Below are positions 38,103 through 48,906 of a DNA stretch of 64,000 nucleotides, piece by piece; position 1 is the stretch's first letter, and each line of letters opens with the position of its first letter. Position numbers and translations under genes: made by a program. The stretch lies in NCBI RefSeq assembly GCF_029213205.1, contig NZ_JARGNH010000011.1:1-64000 (forward strand), given 5' to 3'. The notes beneath the pieces are model-generated. The model ran no database searches, had not been told where the DNA came from, and saw nothing but the letters and a program-made list of their open reading frames with translations. This DNA comes from Pseudooceanicola sp. Its GTDB lineage: Bacteria; Pseudomonadota; Alphaproteobacteria; Rhodobacterales; Rhodobacteraceae.

Positions 38103-39644
38103 TTGGACGGAATGATTTTCATCGGTGGCGGCGGCGAAGACTACGCCGTCAAGCAGCAGATGCGGCTGAAATATGCCAACCGGCACGGTCTGATCGCGGG
38201 TGCCACTGGCACCGGCAAGACGGTGACGCTTCAGATCATGGCCGAAGAATTGTCTGCCGCCGGGGTCCCGGTGATCCTGTCTGACGTCAAGGGCGACCTG
38301 TCCGGCCTGGCGCAGGCGGGGAGCGCCGAGTTCAAGCTGCACGAGGCGTTTCACAAACGCGCCGGCACCATTGGTTTTGACGATTATGCCTATGCCGCCT
38401 TTCCGGTGATCTTCTGGGATCTGTTCGGCGAACAGGGCCACCCGATCCGCACCACGGTCAGTGAAATGGGGCCATTGCTGCTGTCGCGGCTGATGGATCT
38501 CAGCGATGCCCAGGAAGGGGTGATCAACATCGCCTTTCGGGTTGCCGACGAAGAGGGGCTGCCGCTGCTCGATCTCAAGGATTTGCAGGCGCTGCTGCTG
38601 TGGACCGGTCAAAACCGCGAACAGCTGAGCCTGCGCTACGGCAATATCTCGGTGGCCTCGATCGGGGCGATCCAGCGGGCGTTGCTGGTGCTGGAAAATC
38701 AGGGCGGCATCAATCTGTTCGGTGAACCGGCCTTGGATCTGTCGGACCTGATGCGCACCGACACTGACGGGCGCGGGGTGATCTCGATCCTGGCGGCGGA
38801 CAAGCTGATGGGCTCGCCCCGGCTCTATGCCACCTTCCTGCTGTGGCTGCTGTCGGAACTGTTCGAGGAATTGCCCGAGGTGGGCGACCCCGACAAGCCG
38901 AGGCTGGTGTTCTTTTTCGACGAGGCGCACCTGCTGTTCGACGACGCGCCCAAGGCCTTGGTCGACAAGGTCGAACAGGTGGCGCGGCTGATCCGTTCCA
39001 AGGGGGTCGGGGTCTATTTCTGCACCCAGAACCCGGCGGATGTGCCCGAGGATGTGCTGGGCCAGCTGGGCAACCGGGTGCAGCACGCACTGCGCGCCTT
39101 CACCGCCAGGGACCGCAAGGAATTGCGGATGGCAGCGCAGACCTACCGCGACAACCCGCGCTTTTCGACCGAAGACGCGATCCGCGAGGTCGGCGTAGGC
39201 GAGGCGGTGACCTCATTCCTTGAGGATAAGGGCGCGCCCGGCGTGGTCGAACGCACGCTGATCCGCCCGCCTTCGTCAAAGCTGGGGCCGGTGGATGCTG
39301 CGGTGCGCAAGGCGGTGAGCCTGGCCTCGCCGGTGGCCGGGAAATACGACACATTGGTCGACCGGGTCTCGGCCTATGAGACGCTGAAAGCCCGGGCCGA
39401 TGCCGCCGCAAAGGCCGCCGCGGCGGCAGAGGCGCGCGAAGAGGAAATGTCGACGGCAGAGCGGGAGTTTCAGGCCGGGCGGCGCTATTCCGGCAGCCGC
39501 GTCAGCCGCTCGACCTCACGCAAGACCCGCAAGGACGACAGCTTTGGCTCGGCGATCAGCACCGCAGTGATCAAGGAGTTGAAGGGCACCACCGGGCGGC
39601 GCATCGTGCGCGGCATTCTGGGCGGGTTGTTCAAGTCACGCTGA
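38103..39644 (+). CDS. HerA-like ATPase (DUF853 family)
   Basis: A 513-aa P-loop ATPase of the HerA/FtsK superfamily, often annotated as a DUF853 helicase. Walker A is [13 protein letters not shown] (about residue 36), Walker B is [12 protein letters not shown] (about residue 274), and the arginine/sensor region [20 protein letters not shown] follows. The C-terminus holds an Ala-rich helix and a basic segment ([15 protein letters not shown]). The role is not established. The start may be TTG at 38103 (GGGGGC 7 bases upstream) or ATG at 38112 (MIFIGGGG). Confidence 0.85.
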   Translation: MDGMIFIGGGGEDYAVKQQMRLKYANRHGLIAGATGTGKTVTLQIMAEELSAAGVPVILSDVKGDLSGLAQAGSAEFKLHEAFHKRAGTIGFDDYAYAAFPVIFWDLFGEQGHPIRTTVSEMGPLLLSRLMDLSDAQEGVINIAFRVADEEGLPLLDLKDLQALLLWTGQNREQLSLRYGNISVASIGAIQRALLVLENQGGINLFGEPALDLSDLMRTDTDGRGVISILAADKLMGSPRLYATFLLWLLSELFEELPEVGDPDKPRLVFFFDEAHLLFDDAPKALVDKVEQVARLIRSKGVGVYFCTQNPADVPEDVLGQLGNRVQHALRAFTARDRKELRMAAQTYRDNPRFSTEDAIREVGVGEAVTSFLEDKGAPGVVERTLIRPPSSKLGPVDAAVRKAVSLASPVAGKYDTLVDRVSAYETLKARADAAAKAAAAAEAREEEMSTAEREFQAGRRYSGSRVSRSTSRKTRKDDSFGSAISTAVIKELKGTTGRRIVRGILGGLFKSR

Positions 39645-39701
39645 GCCGGTCAGAAGGCTGAAAGCCTGACGGTTTGAAAGCCCAAAACTGTCTGAAAGCA
39701 G

Positions 39702-39729
39702 AACGGCCCGCCAGATTGGCGGGCCGTTT
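39702..39729. terminator. Bidirectional terminator between the HerA-like gene and ssb
   Basis: AACGGCCCGCC and GGCGGGCCGTT form an 11-bp stem with loop AGATT, flanked by A-rich and T-containing sequence on the two sides. Confidence 0.85.
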
Positions 39730-39753
39730 GCGTCGTCCACCCCTGCGGGTCGA

Positions 39754-40284
39754 TCAGAACGGAATCTCGTCGTCGAGGTCGCGCGACGCACCGCCGCCGC
39801 CACCCTGACCGCCGCCACCTTGGCCACCACCGCGATCATCATAGCCGCCCGAGGGCCCACCGCGATCTTCGTAACCGCCAGAGTCGCTCGAGCCGCCGCC
39901 ATACCGACCACCGCCACTGCCGCCTTCACCGCCGCGACTGTCGAGCAGGGTCAGCTCACCGCGATAGGGGCGCAGCACCACCTCGGTGGAGTAGCGGTCC
40001 TGGCCGGATTGATCCTGCCACTTGCGGGTTTCCAGCTGGCCCTCGATATAGACCTTGGAACCTTTGCGCAGATATTGTTCGGCAATCTTGGCCAGCGGTT
40101 CGGAAAAGATCGCCACCGAATGCCATTCGGTGCGTTCGCGCCGTTCGCCGGTGTTGCGATCTTTCCAGTTCTCCGAGGTGGCGATGCGCAGGTTGCAGAC
40201 CTTGCCGCCATTCTGAAACGACCGCACCTCGGGATCGCGCCCGAGATTTCCGACCAGGATGACTTTGTTAACCGATCCAGCCAT
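39754..40284 (-). CDS. ssb: Single-stranded DNA-binding protein
   Basis: A 176-aa SSB. The OB-fold (residues 1-110) starts [20 protein letters not shown] and contains [19 protein letters not shown] and [21 protein letters not shown] Gly/Tyr/Asp-rich linker follows, and the C-terminal acidic tip DLDDEIPF that recruits repair partners is intact. The ATG at 40284 has AAAGGGGGG upstream. No clear LexA box was found: a GTTC-N6-GTTC lies at 40303-40316, one base short of the alphaproteobacterial spacing. Confidence 0.97.
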   Translation of the reverse strand: MAGSVNKVILVGNLGRDPEVRSFQNGGKVCNLRIATSENWKDRNTGERRERTEWHSVAIFSEPLAKIAEQYLRKGSKVYIEGQLETRKWQDQSGQDRYSTEVVLRPYRGELTLLDSRGGEGGSGGGRYGGGSSDSGGYEDRGGPSGGYDDRGGGQGGGGQGGGGGASRDLDDEIPF

Positions 40285-40527
40285 GCGGCCCCCTTTGATT
40301 CCGTTCCGTTTGGTTCTGACGGTTACAACAGACCGCAAAGGAAAGGTAAAGATTTGCGAGAAACAAGGAAAAATCGGATGGGCATCGGTGTCCACGTCAG
40401 GGGCGGCGGCAGGCGACCCTGGCTGGCGAGCGACAGCCAGCGGCAATAAGCGGCTCATCAGGCAATATGGGGTGTCGCTGGCGCGCTTTCCCGCTAATAT
40501 GTCGCCACGATGTGCAGCAAGGGTGGG

Positions 40528-41133
40528 ATGATCTGTTTGCGGAAATCTCTGAACAGAGCGGCGGTCTCCATAACGCTCGGGCTGGCTTTGTGCAGCCCGG
40601 CTGCGGCTGACGTGTTTTCAACCAAATCGCGGGTCAAGCTGTTCCGCTCGCAGACCAAGATCCTCGATAACCGCGCCGCGTCGCAATACAACAACTCGGT
40701 CCGCCTGAAACCGCCCTCGGTGGTGACCCCGTCAAAATGGGACGAAGGCGCACCGTTTCGGGGCAAGTATACCGGCCCCTATCTGAGCCTGGCCAAGGAC
40801 GCGGCGCGCAAGCATGGCGTGCCCGAGGATCTGTTCCTGAAGCTGGTGCAGCAGGAAAGCGGCTGGCGTGCCACTGCGAAATCACACAAGGGCGCCATCG
40901 GGCTGGCCCAGCTGATGCCGGCAACGGCCGAGCATCTGGGGGTCGATCCGCATGATCCCGAACAGAACCTCGAAGGCGGCGCCCGCTATCTGGCGCGCCA
41001 GTTCAAGGCTTTCGGCTCCTGGCGGCTGGCGCTGGCCGCCTATAACGCCGGGCCGGATGCGGTGCGCAAATATGGCGATGTGCCGCCCTATGAAGAAACC
41101 AGGAATTATGTGCGGGTGATCTGGGGCCAGTAA
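40528..41133 (+). CDS. Lytic transglycosylase (SLT family, exported)
   Basis: A 201-aa peptidoglycan-cleaving enzyme. A signal peptide covers roughly the first 26 residues ([15 protein letters not shown]). The SLT domain is near the C-terminus: catalytic Glu in [15 protein letters not shown], then [30 protein letters not shown] and [13 protein letters not shown]. The start at 40528 has AAGGGTGGG immediately upstream; an ATG at 40510 lacks a ribosome site. The size is small for an Slt but normal for single-domain family members. Confidence 0.88.
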   Translation: MICLRKSLNRAAVSITLGLALCSPAAADVFSTKSRVKLFRSQTKILDNRAASQYNNSVRLKPPSVVTPSKWDEGAPFRGKYTGPYLSLAKDAARKHGVPEDLFLKLVQQESGWRATAKSHKGAIGLAQLMPATAEHLGVDPHDPEQNLEGGARYLARQFKAFGSWRLALAAYNAGPDAVRKYGDVPPYEETRNYVRVIWGQ

Positions 41134-41185
41134 GGCCCCGATCCGAGTTCGCCAGGCTTTCCAGCCGGTTCCGCGCCGTTCCCGA

Positions 41186-43270
41186 TTACTCCGCCGCGAT
41201 CTTGATCACCGGTGTCATCTGCGCAAGGTCGTCGTCTGCCAGGTGGCATTTGATCTGGTGGCCGGCGAAATCGCGCATCGGCGGCACCTCAGTGTCGCAA
41301 AGATTTCCGGGAACCTTCGATTTCCAGCGGCACCGAGTCTGAAACGGGCAGCCCGGCGGCGGGTTCATCGCCGAGGGGATGTCGCCCTCCAGCACGATCC
41401 GTTCCTTTTCAACCGAGGTGTCGGCAATCGGCACCGCCGACAGCAGCGCCTCTGTATAGGGGTGGTAGGGCGGTGAGAACACCTCGTCGGTGGTGCCGAG
41501 CTCGACCACATGGCCGAGATACATCACCATCACCCGGTCAGAGAGATAGCGCACGATCGACAGGTCATGGCTGATGAACAGCAGCGTGGTCTTTTCCTCG
41601 CGCTGGATATCCATCAACAGATCGGTCACTGCCGCCTGCACCGACACATCCAGAGCCGAGACCGGCTCATCCGCCACCACGATCCGCGCGCCGCCAGCAA
41701 AGGCCCGGGCAATGCCGACCCGCTGTTTTTGCCCGCCGGACAGCTGCCGTGGCATCCGGTCGGCAAAGGCGCGGGGCAGCTTCACCAGATCCAGCAGGGT
41801 CAGCATCCGGTCGCGGCGTTCGCCGTCGCTGGACCCGTAGTTGAAGATTTCCAGCGCCCGGATGATCTGACGGCCCACGGTCATCGACGGGTTCAGCGTG
41901 TCAAAGGGGTTCTGGAACACCATCTGAATGTCGGCGACGGTCTGGGTGTCGCGGGATTCGATCGGCACGTCCTGGATCTCGCGACCGTCGAGGAGAATCT
42001 TGCCCTCGGTCGCGGTTTCCAAACCCATCAGCACCTTGGCAAAGGTGGATTTGCCGCAGCCGGATTCGCCGACGATGGCCAGGGTTTCACTTTCCCGCGC
42101 CTCGAAGGTCAGGGTCTCGTTGGCCTTGACCACCTTGTGACCCTTGGAACTGAACAGGGTGGAGGCAGAGACCTCGTAATATTTCTTTAGATTCTCGACC
42201 CGCAGCACCACCTTGCCGGGGCTGGATTTTTCATTGGTCACCGCCGCAACCAGCGGCGCGTCCCAGTCGATTTCCTGAAACTTCACGCAGCGCGAGGTAT
42301 GTTCGTCATCGCCCGGAATCGGCGCCATGCTGATATGGCCGGAATCGCAGCGACCGGCCTCGAAATAATCGCAGCGCGGGCCGAAATTGCAGCCCTTGGG
42401 GCGCTCATGTGGCAGCGGGAAATTGCCGGGAATGGCAACCAGCGGGCGCGCGGTTTTGTCGGCGCCGGGCAGCGGGATCGAGCGGAACAGCGCCTGGGTA
42501 TAGGGGTGGCGCATCTGTTCGAACACATCCTCGATCGAGCCGCGCTCCACCGCCTCGCCGGAATACATCACGCAGAGCCGGTCGCAGGTGTCCAGCACCA
42601 GCCCGAGGTTGTGGCTGATGAACAGCATCGAGGTGCCGTATTTCTCACCCAGCTCCTTGACCAGTTCGACAATCGACGCCTCGACGGTGACGTCGAGCGC
42701 GGTGGTCGGCTCATCCAGGATCAGCAATGACGGTTTCGACATCAAGGCCATGGCGATGACAATCCGCTGCTGCTGACCGCCGGAAAGCTGGTGCGGATAG
42801 GCATCGAGGATGCGCCTGGGATCGGGGAGCTTGACGTCGGTGACCACCTGCAAGGCGCGGGCGCGGGCCTCGGCCTCATCGACGCCCTCGTGAATCATCG
42901 GCACTTCCATCAGCTGCTTGCCGATCTTCATCGCCGGGTTCAGCGAGGCCATCGGTTCCTGATAGATCATCGCGATTTCATTGCCACGGATATGGCGCAG
43001 CTCGTCGGCGGACATCTCGCTCAGGTCGCGGCCCTTGAACTTGATCGTTCCGCCGGTGATTTGGCCGTTCTTGCCCAGATCCTGCATGATTCCCAGCGCC
43101 ACGGTGGATTTACCACAGCCGGATTCGCCAACCAGCCCGACCGCTTCGCCGGGGTTCACGGTGACCGAGAAATCCATCACCGCCGGGATTTCGCGCAACC
43201 GGGTGAAGAAGGAGATCGACAGCTTGTCGATTTCCAGGATCGGGCCGTCATAGGCGGGTTTGTCAGCCAT
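41186..43270 (-). CDS. Peptide-type ABC transporter, fused double ATPase
   Basis: A 694-aa cytoplasmic ATPase with two complete ABC domains, equivalent to DppD and DppF/OppD and OppF joined in one chain, as in GsiA. Walker A motifs are GESGCGKSTVALG and GESGCGKSTFAKV; signatures are LSGGQQQRIVIA and LSGGQKQRVGIA; each half has the oligopeptide C-terminal extension with Cys clusters (CNFGPRCDYFEAGRC and CPFQTRCRWKSK). It is the last gene of the operon and follows the permease genes. Confidence 0.93.
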   Translation of the reverse strand: MADKPAYDGPILEIDKLSISFFTRLREIPAVMDFSVTVNPGEAVGLVGESGCGKSTVALGIMQDLGKNGQITGGTIKFKGRDLSEMSADELRHIRGNEIAMIYQEPMASLNPAMKIGKQLMEVPMIHEGVDEAEARARALQVVTDVKLPDPRRILDAYPHQLSGGQQQRIVIAMALMSKPSLLILDEPTTALDVTVEASIVELVKELGEKYGTSMLFISHNLGLVLDTCDRLCVMYSGEAVERGSIEDVFEQMRHPYTQALFRSIPLPGADKTARPLVAIPGNFPLPHERPKGCNFGPRCDYFEAGRCDSGHISMAPIPGDDEHTSRCVKFQEIDWDAPLVAAVTNEKSSPGKVVLRVENLKKYYEVSASTLFSSKGHKVVKANETLTFEARESETLAIVGESGCGKSTFAKVLMGLETATEGKILLDGREIQDVPIESRDTQTVADIQMVFQNPFDTLNPSMTVGRQIIRALEIFNYGSSDGERRDRMLTLLDLVKLPRAFADRMPRQLSGGQKQRVGIARAFAGGARIVVADEPVSALDVSVQAAVTDLLMDIQREEKTTLLFISHDLSIVRYLSDRVMVMYLGHVVELGTTDEVFSPPYHPYTEALLSAVPIADTSVEKERIVLEGDIPSAMNPPPGCPFQTRCRWKSKVPGNLCDTEVPPMRDFAGHQIKCHLADDDLAQMTPVIKIAAE

Positions 43271-43299
43271 TCGCGGAGACTCCTGTGATCCGGGATGTT

Positions 43300-43371
43300 G
43301 GGGGCGCTGCCCCCGCCGCGGCGGCGCCGCGACTCCCCCGGAATATTTCTGGCAAGATGAAGCCGGGGCGG
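43300..43371. repeat. Dispersed intergenic repeat, copy 3
   Basis: Between the ATPase and permease genes GGGGGCGCTGCCCCC and GGCGGCGCCGC palindromes precede CCCCCGGAATATTTCTGG and CAAGATGAAGCCGGGGC. The core matches the copy at 22149-22188 closely and 5671-5755 more loosely. Confidence 0.6.
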
Positions 43372-43387
43372 ATTTGCAGAGCGCCGG

Positions 43388-44833
43388 TCAATCTTTCAAA
43401 CTTTCTTCGCGCAGCCCATCGGCCATCAGGTTGAGGCCGAGGACCAGCGACAGCAGCGCCAGCGCGGGCACCATCGCCGCATGCGGGTAGATCGACAACA
43501 ATTTGCGCCCGGCGTTGATCGTGGTCCCCCAGTCGGGGCTGTCCGGCGGCAGACCGAGGCCGAAGAAGCCGAGGGTGCCGAGCAGGATGGTGGTGTAGCC
43601 GATGCGCAGGCAGAAATCGACGATCAGCGGTCCGCGGGCATTCGGCAGGATTTCCCACAGCATGATATACCACGTGCCCTCGCCCCGGGTCTGGGCGGCG
43701 GCGACGTAGTCGCGGGTCTTGATGTCCATTACCAGCCCGCGCACGATGCGGAACACCGTCGGCGCATTGACGAAGACCACGGAGACAAAGACCACCAGAA
43801 TGCCGCCGGGGATGTTGAAGAGGTCAAGCGCGGCAGGCAGGAAACTGACCGGGGTCTCCTGGTCTGAAACCAGCGAGACATAGAGCCAGCCCAGCGGCAG
43901 CAACACCAGCGCCAGGATCAGGCTGCGCTTGTTCGGGGTGGTGAAATAGCGCGAATTGATCAGCACCGTCAGGAACACCAGCGGGAACAGGAACAGCACC
44001 AGCGCCAGATAAGAGGGGATGCCGGTCTGCACGATTTCCGGAGTGACCAGCAGGTAGAACAGCAGGATCACCGGGAAGGCGAGGATCAGGTTGGCCAGGA
44101 ACGACAGAAAGATGTCGAGGCGGCCGCCGACATAGCCGGCCGGCAGGCCCAGGGTGATCCCGACCATAAAGGCAAACAGCGTCGCCAGCGGCGCGATCCG
44201 CACCACCACGAAACTGCCCGCCACCATCCGCGAAAACACGTCACGGGCCAGGGTGTCACCGCCGAGCAGGTAATAGGGATAATCCTCAGGCTCGGCGCCA
44301 CGCAGCGCGGTGCCGGGAAACTTGTTCTTCATTCCCGAGACGGCGGTGAGCGGGTCATGGGTGACGATCCAATCAAAGATGCCCACCGACAGGGCGGTGA
44401 AGACCCAGAACATCACCAGGCCAAAGCCGATCATGCCGATCGGGTTGTCAAACAGCTTGCCGTAAAGGCCAAGCTTGCGCTTGTAGGCGATCGAGACCGC
44501 ATAGGTGACGATCAGGGCGATCCAGACCGGCAGGAACCGCGCCGACACCGCGCCGATGATGCCCTTGTTGTCGATGCCCGGCAGCAGACCGGTGGCGAGG
44601 TAGATCACCAGCAGGGCGATCAGCGCCCAGAGCGCCCAGAGCATGACCCGGCGGGTCCATTCGGCGGTGCCCGAGCGCGCGACCATGGTGCCATTGCCCT
44701 GCGGCACATGGCCGGTCGGCAACAGCGACATCACCATCGACGCCAGGGCCGACAGGATCAGCACCGCCGCAGTGGCCAGGAAGATCGGGTTGAGAACGGG
44801 GCCAAGCGCGCCGGTCCAGGTGAGCGGTTCCAT
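43388..44833 (-). CDS. Peptide ABC transporter permease (DppC-like), extended
   Basis: A 481-aa inner-membrane permease, about 180 residues longer than usual DppC/OppC. The extra N-terminal part has several hydrophobic segments (for example AVLILSALASMVMSLL, LWALIALLVIYLATGLL, FLPVWIALIVTYAVSIAY). The conserved core has the EAA loop in MDIKTRDYVAAAQTRGEGTW and the terminal LADGLREESLKD-like end. It is adjacent to the DppB-like gene and would pair with it to form the channel. Confidence 0.88.
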   Translation of the reverse strand: MEPLTWTGALGPVLNPIFLATAAVLILSALASMVMSLLPTGHVPQGNGTMVARSGTAEWTRRVMLWALWALIALLVIYLATGLLPGIDNKGIIGAVSARFLPVWIALIVTYAVSIAYKRKLGLYGKLFDNPIGMIGFGLVMFWVFTALSVGIFDWIVTHDPLTAVSGMKNKFPGTALRGAEPEDYPYYLLGGDTLARDVFSRMVAGSFVVVRIAPLATLFAFMVGITLGLPAGYVGGRLDIFLSFLANLILAFPVILLFYLLVTPEIVQTGIPSYLALVLFLFPLVFLTVLINSRYFTTPNKRSLILALVLLPLGWLYVSLVSDQETPVSFLPAALDLFNIPGGILVVFVSVVFVNAPTVFRIVRGLVMDIKTRDYVAAAQTRGEGTWYIMLWEILPNARGPLIVDFCLRIGYTTILLGTLGFFGLGLPPDSPDWGTTINAGRKLLSIYPHAAMVPALALLSLVLGLNLMADGLREESLKD

Positions 44834-44845
44834 CAGCGGGCCTCC

Positions 44846-45898
44846 TTATGTGATCCGAATGCGTGGGTTGAGGTAGACATAGCCGATGTCGGATATCAGC
44901 TGCGTCACCAGCACCACGATCACCGAGACCACCGAAATCCCCAGCAGCAGGTCGATGTCGTTATTGCCCGCCGCCTGCACCAGGCTCCAGCCGAAGCCCT
45001 TGTAGTTGAACAGGGTTTCGACGATCACCACGCCGTTCAGCAGCCAGGGGAATTGCAGCATGATCACCGTGAACGGGGCGATCAGCGCATTCCTCAGCGC
45101 GTGTTTCATCACGATATTGGGAAAGGTCACGCCTTTGAGCCGCGCGGTGCGGACATATTGCGCGGTCATCACCTCGGCCATGCTGGCGCGGGTCATCCGG
45201 GCGACATAACCGATGCCGTAGAGTGCGATGGTCAGCACCGGCAGAAAGAAATTCTCGAAAGTGGCATGGTCCATCGCCGAGGTGGCGGTGCCCTTGAACC
45301 ATTTCAGCCCCACCGCCGATGAGGCAAAGATCGCGATCAGGATCACCCCGGAGACATATTCCGGCGTTGCCGTCGAGGCGATCGAGAAGGTCGAGAGCGA
45401 CCGGTCGAGCCGCGAGCCTTCACGCATCCCGGCCAGCACCCCGATCACCAGCGCCGAGGGCACCATCAGCAGCATCACCCAGAACATCATCTTGCCGGTC
45501 AGCCCGAGGCGGATGGCGATGATCGTCGAGACATCTTCGCGGAACACCCGGCTGCTGCCCCATTCGCCCTGCAGGATGCCGCAGAAACGGGCTGCCGCCG
45601 CCACATCTCGGGAGCCTTTGGGGATACAACGCCCGGCCACCACCTGTCCGGCCTCGTCGGTGCGGGTCCAGCCTGGCCAGACCCCCAGCCATTCGCCATA
45701 ACGGATCAGCGAGGGTTGATTAAAGCCGTTGTTTTTCAGCCAGTTGGAAACCTCCTGATCCGACATCCGGGCGTTGCCTTCGTATTTGGCAACCTTTTCG
45801 AGGTTCGGTTCCAGGTTGGTCAGCACGAACACGATAAAACTGAGGCACAGCGCCGTCAGAAGCATCGTCCCGGTCCGCTTCAGGAGGAAGAAGAGCAT
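44846..45898 (-). CDS. Peptide ABC transporter permease (DppB-like)
   Basis: A 350-aa inner-membrane permease. It starts with the family segment LLKRTGTMLLTALCLSFIVF, has a periplasmic insertion of about 75 residues after the first helix, and the EAA loop TAQYVRTARLKGVTFPNIVM. It ends in YLNPRIRIT as in DppB/OppB. The insertion is longer than in E. coli DppB and resembles the YejB-type group. It lies 12 bases upstream of the DppC-like gene on the same strand. Confidence 0.9.
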   Translation of the reverse strand: MLFFLLKRTGTMLLTALCLSFIVFVLTNLEPNLEKVAKYEGNARMSDQEVSNWLKNNGFNQPSLIRYGEWLGVWPGWTRTDEAGQVVAGRCIPKGSRDVAAAARFCGILQGEWGSSRVFREDVSTIIAIRLGLTGKMMFWVMLLMVPSALVIGVLAGMREGSRLDRSLSTFSIASTATPEYVSGVILIAIFASSAVGLKWFKGTATSAMDHATFENFFLPVLTIALYGIGYVARMTRASMAEVMTAQYVRTARLKGVTFPNIVMKHALRNALIAPFTVIMLQFPWLLNGVVIVETLFNYKGFGWSLVQAAGNNDIDLLLGISVVSVIVVLVTQLISDIGYVYLNPRIRIT

Positions 45899-45973
45899 AT
45901 CGCGTCCCTGTCAGGTTCCGGCGATCATCGGCCGTTTCGGCTCTGATTGTCTGACCGCCGTTGAAAATGCAGC

Positions 45974-45995
45974 GGGGCCGTGTTGACACGGCCCC
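45974..45995 (-). terminator. Hairpin between the solute-binding and permease genes
   Basis: GGGGCCGTGT, loop TG, ACACGGCCCC is a perfect 10-bp stem located just after the binding-protein gene. On the minus strand it is followed by GCTGCATTTTC. Such partial terminators or stabilising loops usually keep binding protein in excess over permease. Confidence 0.7.
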
Positions 45996-46007
45996 GGCGC
46001 GTTTGGA

Positions 46008-47651
46008 TCAGGCTTCGATCCACCACTTGTAGTGGTGCATCTCAAAGGTCGGATGCATCTCGGTGCCGTGCACATTGGCCTTGTAGTGACGGAACAGCGA
46101 GCGCCAGTAGGGCTGGATCACCACGCCTTCGTCGAGCATGATCTGCTCGATCTCGGCCATCACTTTCGAGCGTTTGCCGGCATCGGCAATCGACATCGCG
46201 GTGGCGAGCTTGGCGTCGAATTCCTCGTTGGCAAAGGCGCTTTCATTCCAGGAGGCGCCGGAGCGATAGGCTAGGGCCAGAACCTGCACACCCAGCGGGC
46301 GCATGTTCCACTCGGTCGCCGACCAGGGATAGACCAGCCAGTCGTTCCAATAGGTCGAGCCAGGCAGGATTTCCCGCTTCACCTGGATGCCGGCATCGCG
46401 GCACTGGGCGGCCACTGCGTCACAGGTGGCCGATTGCCATTCGTCGTCGATCGAGACCAGCTTGAATTCGGTCTCGGCGTGACCGGCTTCGGTCAGCAGC
46501 GCCATCGCCGCCGCCGGGTCGGTCGCCGGGGTGTCGATCTTGGCGTATTCCGGGTGGATCGGGCAGACGTGGAAGTTTTCCGCCTCGAGGCCAAGGCTGG
46601 AATAGCCCAGTTCGAGAACCACGGCGTTGTCCACCGCCAGTTGCAGCGCCTTGCGAACCCTGACGTCGGTAAAGGGCTCTTGCAGCTGGTTGAAGCGGAC
46701 GCAGACCGTTGCCGCCGTCACCGCTTCGGATTTGGTCCAGCCGATGCTGTCCAGCACTTCGACGAATTCGCCGGTGGATTGATAGGTCATGTCGACCTCA
46801 TCCGCATCCGCCGCCGCAACCCAGGCCGCCATGTCGGTGCCGAAGTCGATGAGTTCGATCCGGTCGAGATAGGCCTCGCCGCCCCACCAGTCATGTTTGG
46901 TGTTCTTGACCAGAACCTGTTTCACGCCGGGGCTGTTTTCCTCGGGCAGGAACGGGCCGGTGCCGATCGGGTTGTCCGCCGGATCCTCGCCATTATAGGA
47001 CGGATGCATGACATGGGCGGGGTAATCCGCCATGCCGGGGATCAGGGTGATGTCGGGGGCCGCACAGGTCAGCTTGACCGTCGTGTCGTCGACCACCGTG
47101 ACCGCACCGTCACGGACCTTGCCGGTGGCTTCGTCGATCAGGGTGGTCATCCGCGAGGCCATCGAATTGCCCTCGACGCCGCTTTCGCACCAGCGGTTGA
47201 AGTTGAACACCACGTCAGCGGCGGTGAACGGGTCGCCGTTGTTCCAGGTCACGCCCGGGCGCACCTTGAGCAGGTATTCGGTGGCGTCCTCGTTGACCTC
47301 CCAGCTTTCCAGCAGGCGGCCTTCAAAGGTGCCGTCGGAATTGTATTGCACCAGGTATTCCAGCCAGCCGCGGCTGAAGTTGGCCATCTGCGACCAATCG
47401 TAATTGCGCGGGTCTTTCAGCGCCTTGCATTCCATCTGCACGCGCAGGGTGCCTCCCATTTGCGGCTGCATGTGGCTGGCCGCCTCGGCCGGGCGATCCA
47501 GCCCGCCGAGCGCATAGATAGCCGGGGTTGCGACGCCGAGCGCCGAGGCGCGGGTGATGAATTCGCGGCGGCTGAGCTGGCCGGACTTGAATTCCTTGGC
47601 ATACATCTGCGCCGCCGGATGAATCCGATCCTTGTTGTTCATTTGGGTCAT
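46008..47651 (-). CDS. Peptide-type ABC transporter substrate-binding protein
   Basis: A 547-aa periplasmic protein of the DppA/OppA (SBP family 5) class. A Tat signal is visible ([18 protein letters not shown]). The family pattern continues with [37 protein letters not shown] and the hinge region [14 protein letters not shown]. The ligand is unknown. The start at 47651 ([20 protein letters not shown]) has AGGGAGAA upstream; the longer frame to 47828 is not used. First gene of the transporter operon. Confidence 0.9.
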   Translation of the reverse strand: MTQMNNKDRIHPAAQMYAKEFKSGQLSRREFITRASALGVATPAIYALGGLDRPAEAASHMQPQMGGTLRVQMECKALKDPRNYDWSQMANFSRGWLEYLVQYNSDGTFEGRLLESWEVNEDATEYLLKVRPGVTWNNGDPFTAADVVFNFNRWCESGVEGNSMASRMTTLIDEATGKVRDGAVTVVDDTTVKLTCAAPDITLIPGMADYPAHVMHPSYNGEDPADNPIGTGPFLPEENSPGVKQVLVKNTKHDWWGGEAYLDRIELIDFGTDMAAWVAAADADEVDMTYQSTGEFVEVLDSIGWTKSEAVTAATVCVRFNQLQEPFTDVRVRKALQLAVDNAVVLELGYSSLGLEAENFHVCPIHPEYAKIDTPATDPAAAMALLTEAGHAETEFKLVSIDDEWQSATCDAVAAQCRDAGIQVKREILPGSTYWNDWLVYPWSATEWNMRPLGVQVLALAYRSGASWNESAFANEEFDAKLATAMSIADAGKRSKVMAEIEQIMLDEGVVIQPYWRSLFRHYKANVHGTEMHPTFEMHHYKWWIEA

Positions 47652-47911
47652 CTTATTCTCCCTGTGATACACAAATTTGTATTGGACCGGTTGCGGACCA
47701 TTATTCGTTGTCATCGGGTCGAGGCCTGCGATCCGGGTCGCGGCCTCAGCCCCTTCACGCCATCTCCGCATGGTTTGTTGCGGTGCGTCAACGTTTCCGA
47801 TCAGCAGGGTAGAGCGCGAAAACGACATTGCCCACAGTCAAAAGCGACATTTTTTCAATCCCGGCGTGTTGAAAGCTGTTCTTGCAGACATTTTCTGGCG
47901 ACGGTTTTCTT

Positions 47912-48820
47912 TCAATCCGAGGTCGGAATCCGTCGCCACTTCGACATTCTCGCACGAAACCAGCTGCGCTGTCGCTTGGCATATTGTCGGGTGGCGATGC
48001 TGGCCGCCGCGCGGGCCGCGTCCAGTGTCAATTCGCCCTGCAGATGCGCCACCAATTCCCGCGCGCCGATGGCGCGGGCCGAAGGGTGGGTCGGATCCCA
48101 GCCGGGCAGGTTGGCCCGGGCCTCCTCCAGCGCGCCTGCCGCCAGCATCGCATCAAAGCGGCGGGTGATACGGGCGTTTAGCCAGTCGCGGGGCGCCTCG
48201 ATCAGCAGCGGTTGCGCGTCGGCCAGCGGCAGCAGCGGCGGCGGGGTGTCGGCCTGCCAGGCGGCAATGCCGCGCCCGGTGCTTTGCTGCACCTCCCAGG
48301 CGCGCTGCACCCGCATCGGGTTCTGCTGGTCGATTCGGGCCAGGGTTTCGTCGTCCAGACCCGCCAACATCGCGGCCAGCCCCTCGGTCCTGCGGAGCCG
48401 GTCAGCCTCGGCCCGGATCGCCGCCGGGGTTTCCGGAATATCGGCCAGCCCTTCGGTCAGGGCGGTGAAATAGAGGCCGGTGCCGCCGACAATGATGACC
48501 CGTGGCCCGGTCAGCAGCGGTGCAACCTCGCGCAGCCAATGGCCGACCGAATAGCCCTGGGTCCCGGGCACATGACCATAAAGGCGGTGTTCGGCGCGGG
48601 CTGCCTCGGCCGGGTCGGGCCGGGCGGTCAGCAGCCGCCAATTGGCAAACACCTGAAAGGCATCGGCATTCACGATCACCCCGCCGCGCTGTTCGGCGAT
48701 CGCCAGCGCCAGCGCGGATTTGCCCGATGCGGTTGGCCCGGCGATCAATACCGGGCGGTCGGGATCAAGATCGTGGGGTATTTTCAACAGCCAGACACCT
48801 GATACGGATAAAACGGGCAA
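47912..48820 (-). CDS. miaA: tRNA dimethylallyltransferase MiaA
   Basis: A 302-aa enzyme that adds a dimethylallyl group to A37 of tRNAs reading UNN codons. The P-loop is [17 protein letters not shown], with [17 protein letters not shown] and the [13 protein letters not shown] segment conserved; the C-terminal [12 protein letters not shown] motif is intact. No ATG is available at the N-terminus. Candidates are TTG at 48820 (MPVLSVSG) or TTG at 48786 ([13 protein letters not shown]); neither has a strong ribosome site. Confidence 0.9.
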   Translation of the reverse strand: MPVLSVSGVWLLKIPHDLDPDRPVLIAGPTASGKSALALAIAEQRGGVIVNADAFQVFANWRLLTARPDPAEAARAEHRLYGHVPGTQGYSVGHWLREVAPLLTGPRVIIVGGTGLYFTALTEGLADIPETPAAIRAEADRLRRTEGLAAMLAGLDDETLARIDQQNPMRVQRAWEVQQSTGRGIAAWQADTPPPLLPLADAQPLLIEAPRDWLNARITRRFDAMLAAGALEEARANLPGWDPTHPSARAIGARELVAHLQGELTLDAARAAASIATRQYAKRQRSWFRARMSKWRRIPTSD

Positions 48821-48906
48821 GATCGGGGGCGATGGAGCATTGAACCGGACGGCGTTTTCCGACAGGTTGCGCGCGATCCTAGACCCCTGCCGCGACGGAG
48901 TGCAAC

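Noticed and set aside
40303..40316. GTTC-CGTTTG-GTTC upstream of ssb as a LexA box
   Set aside because: The alphaproteobacterial SOS box has a seven-base spacer; here it is six.
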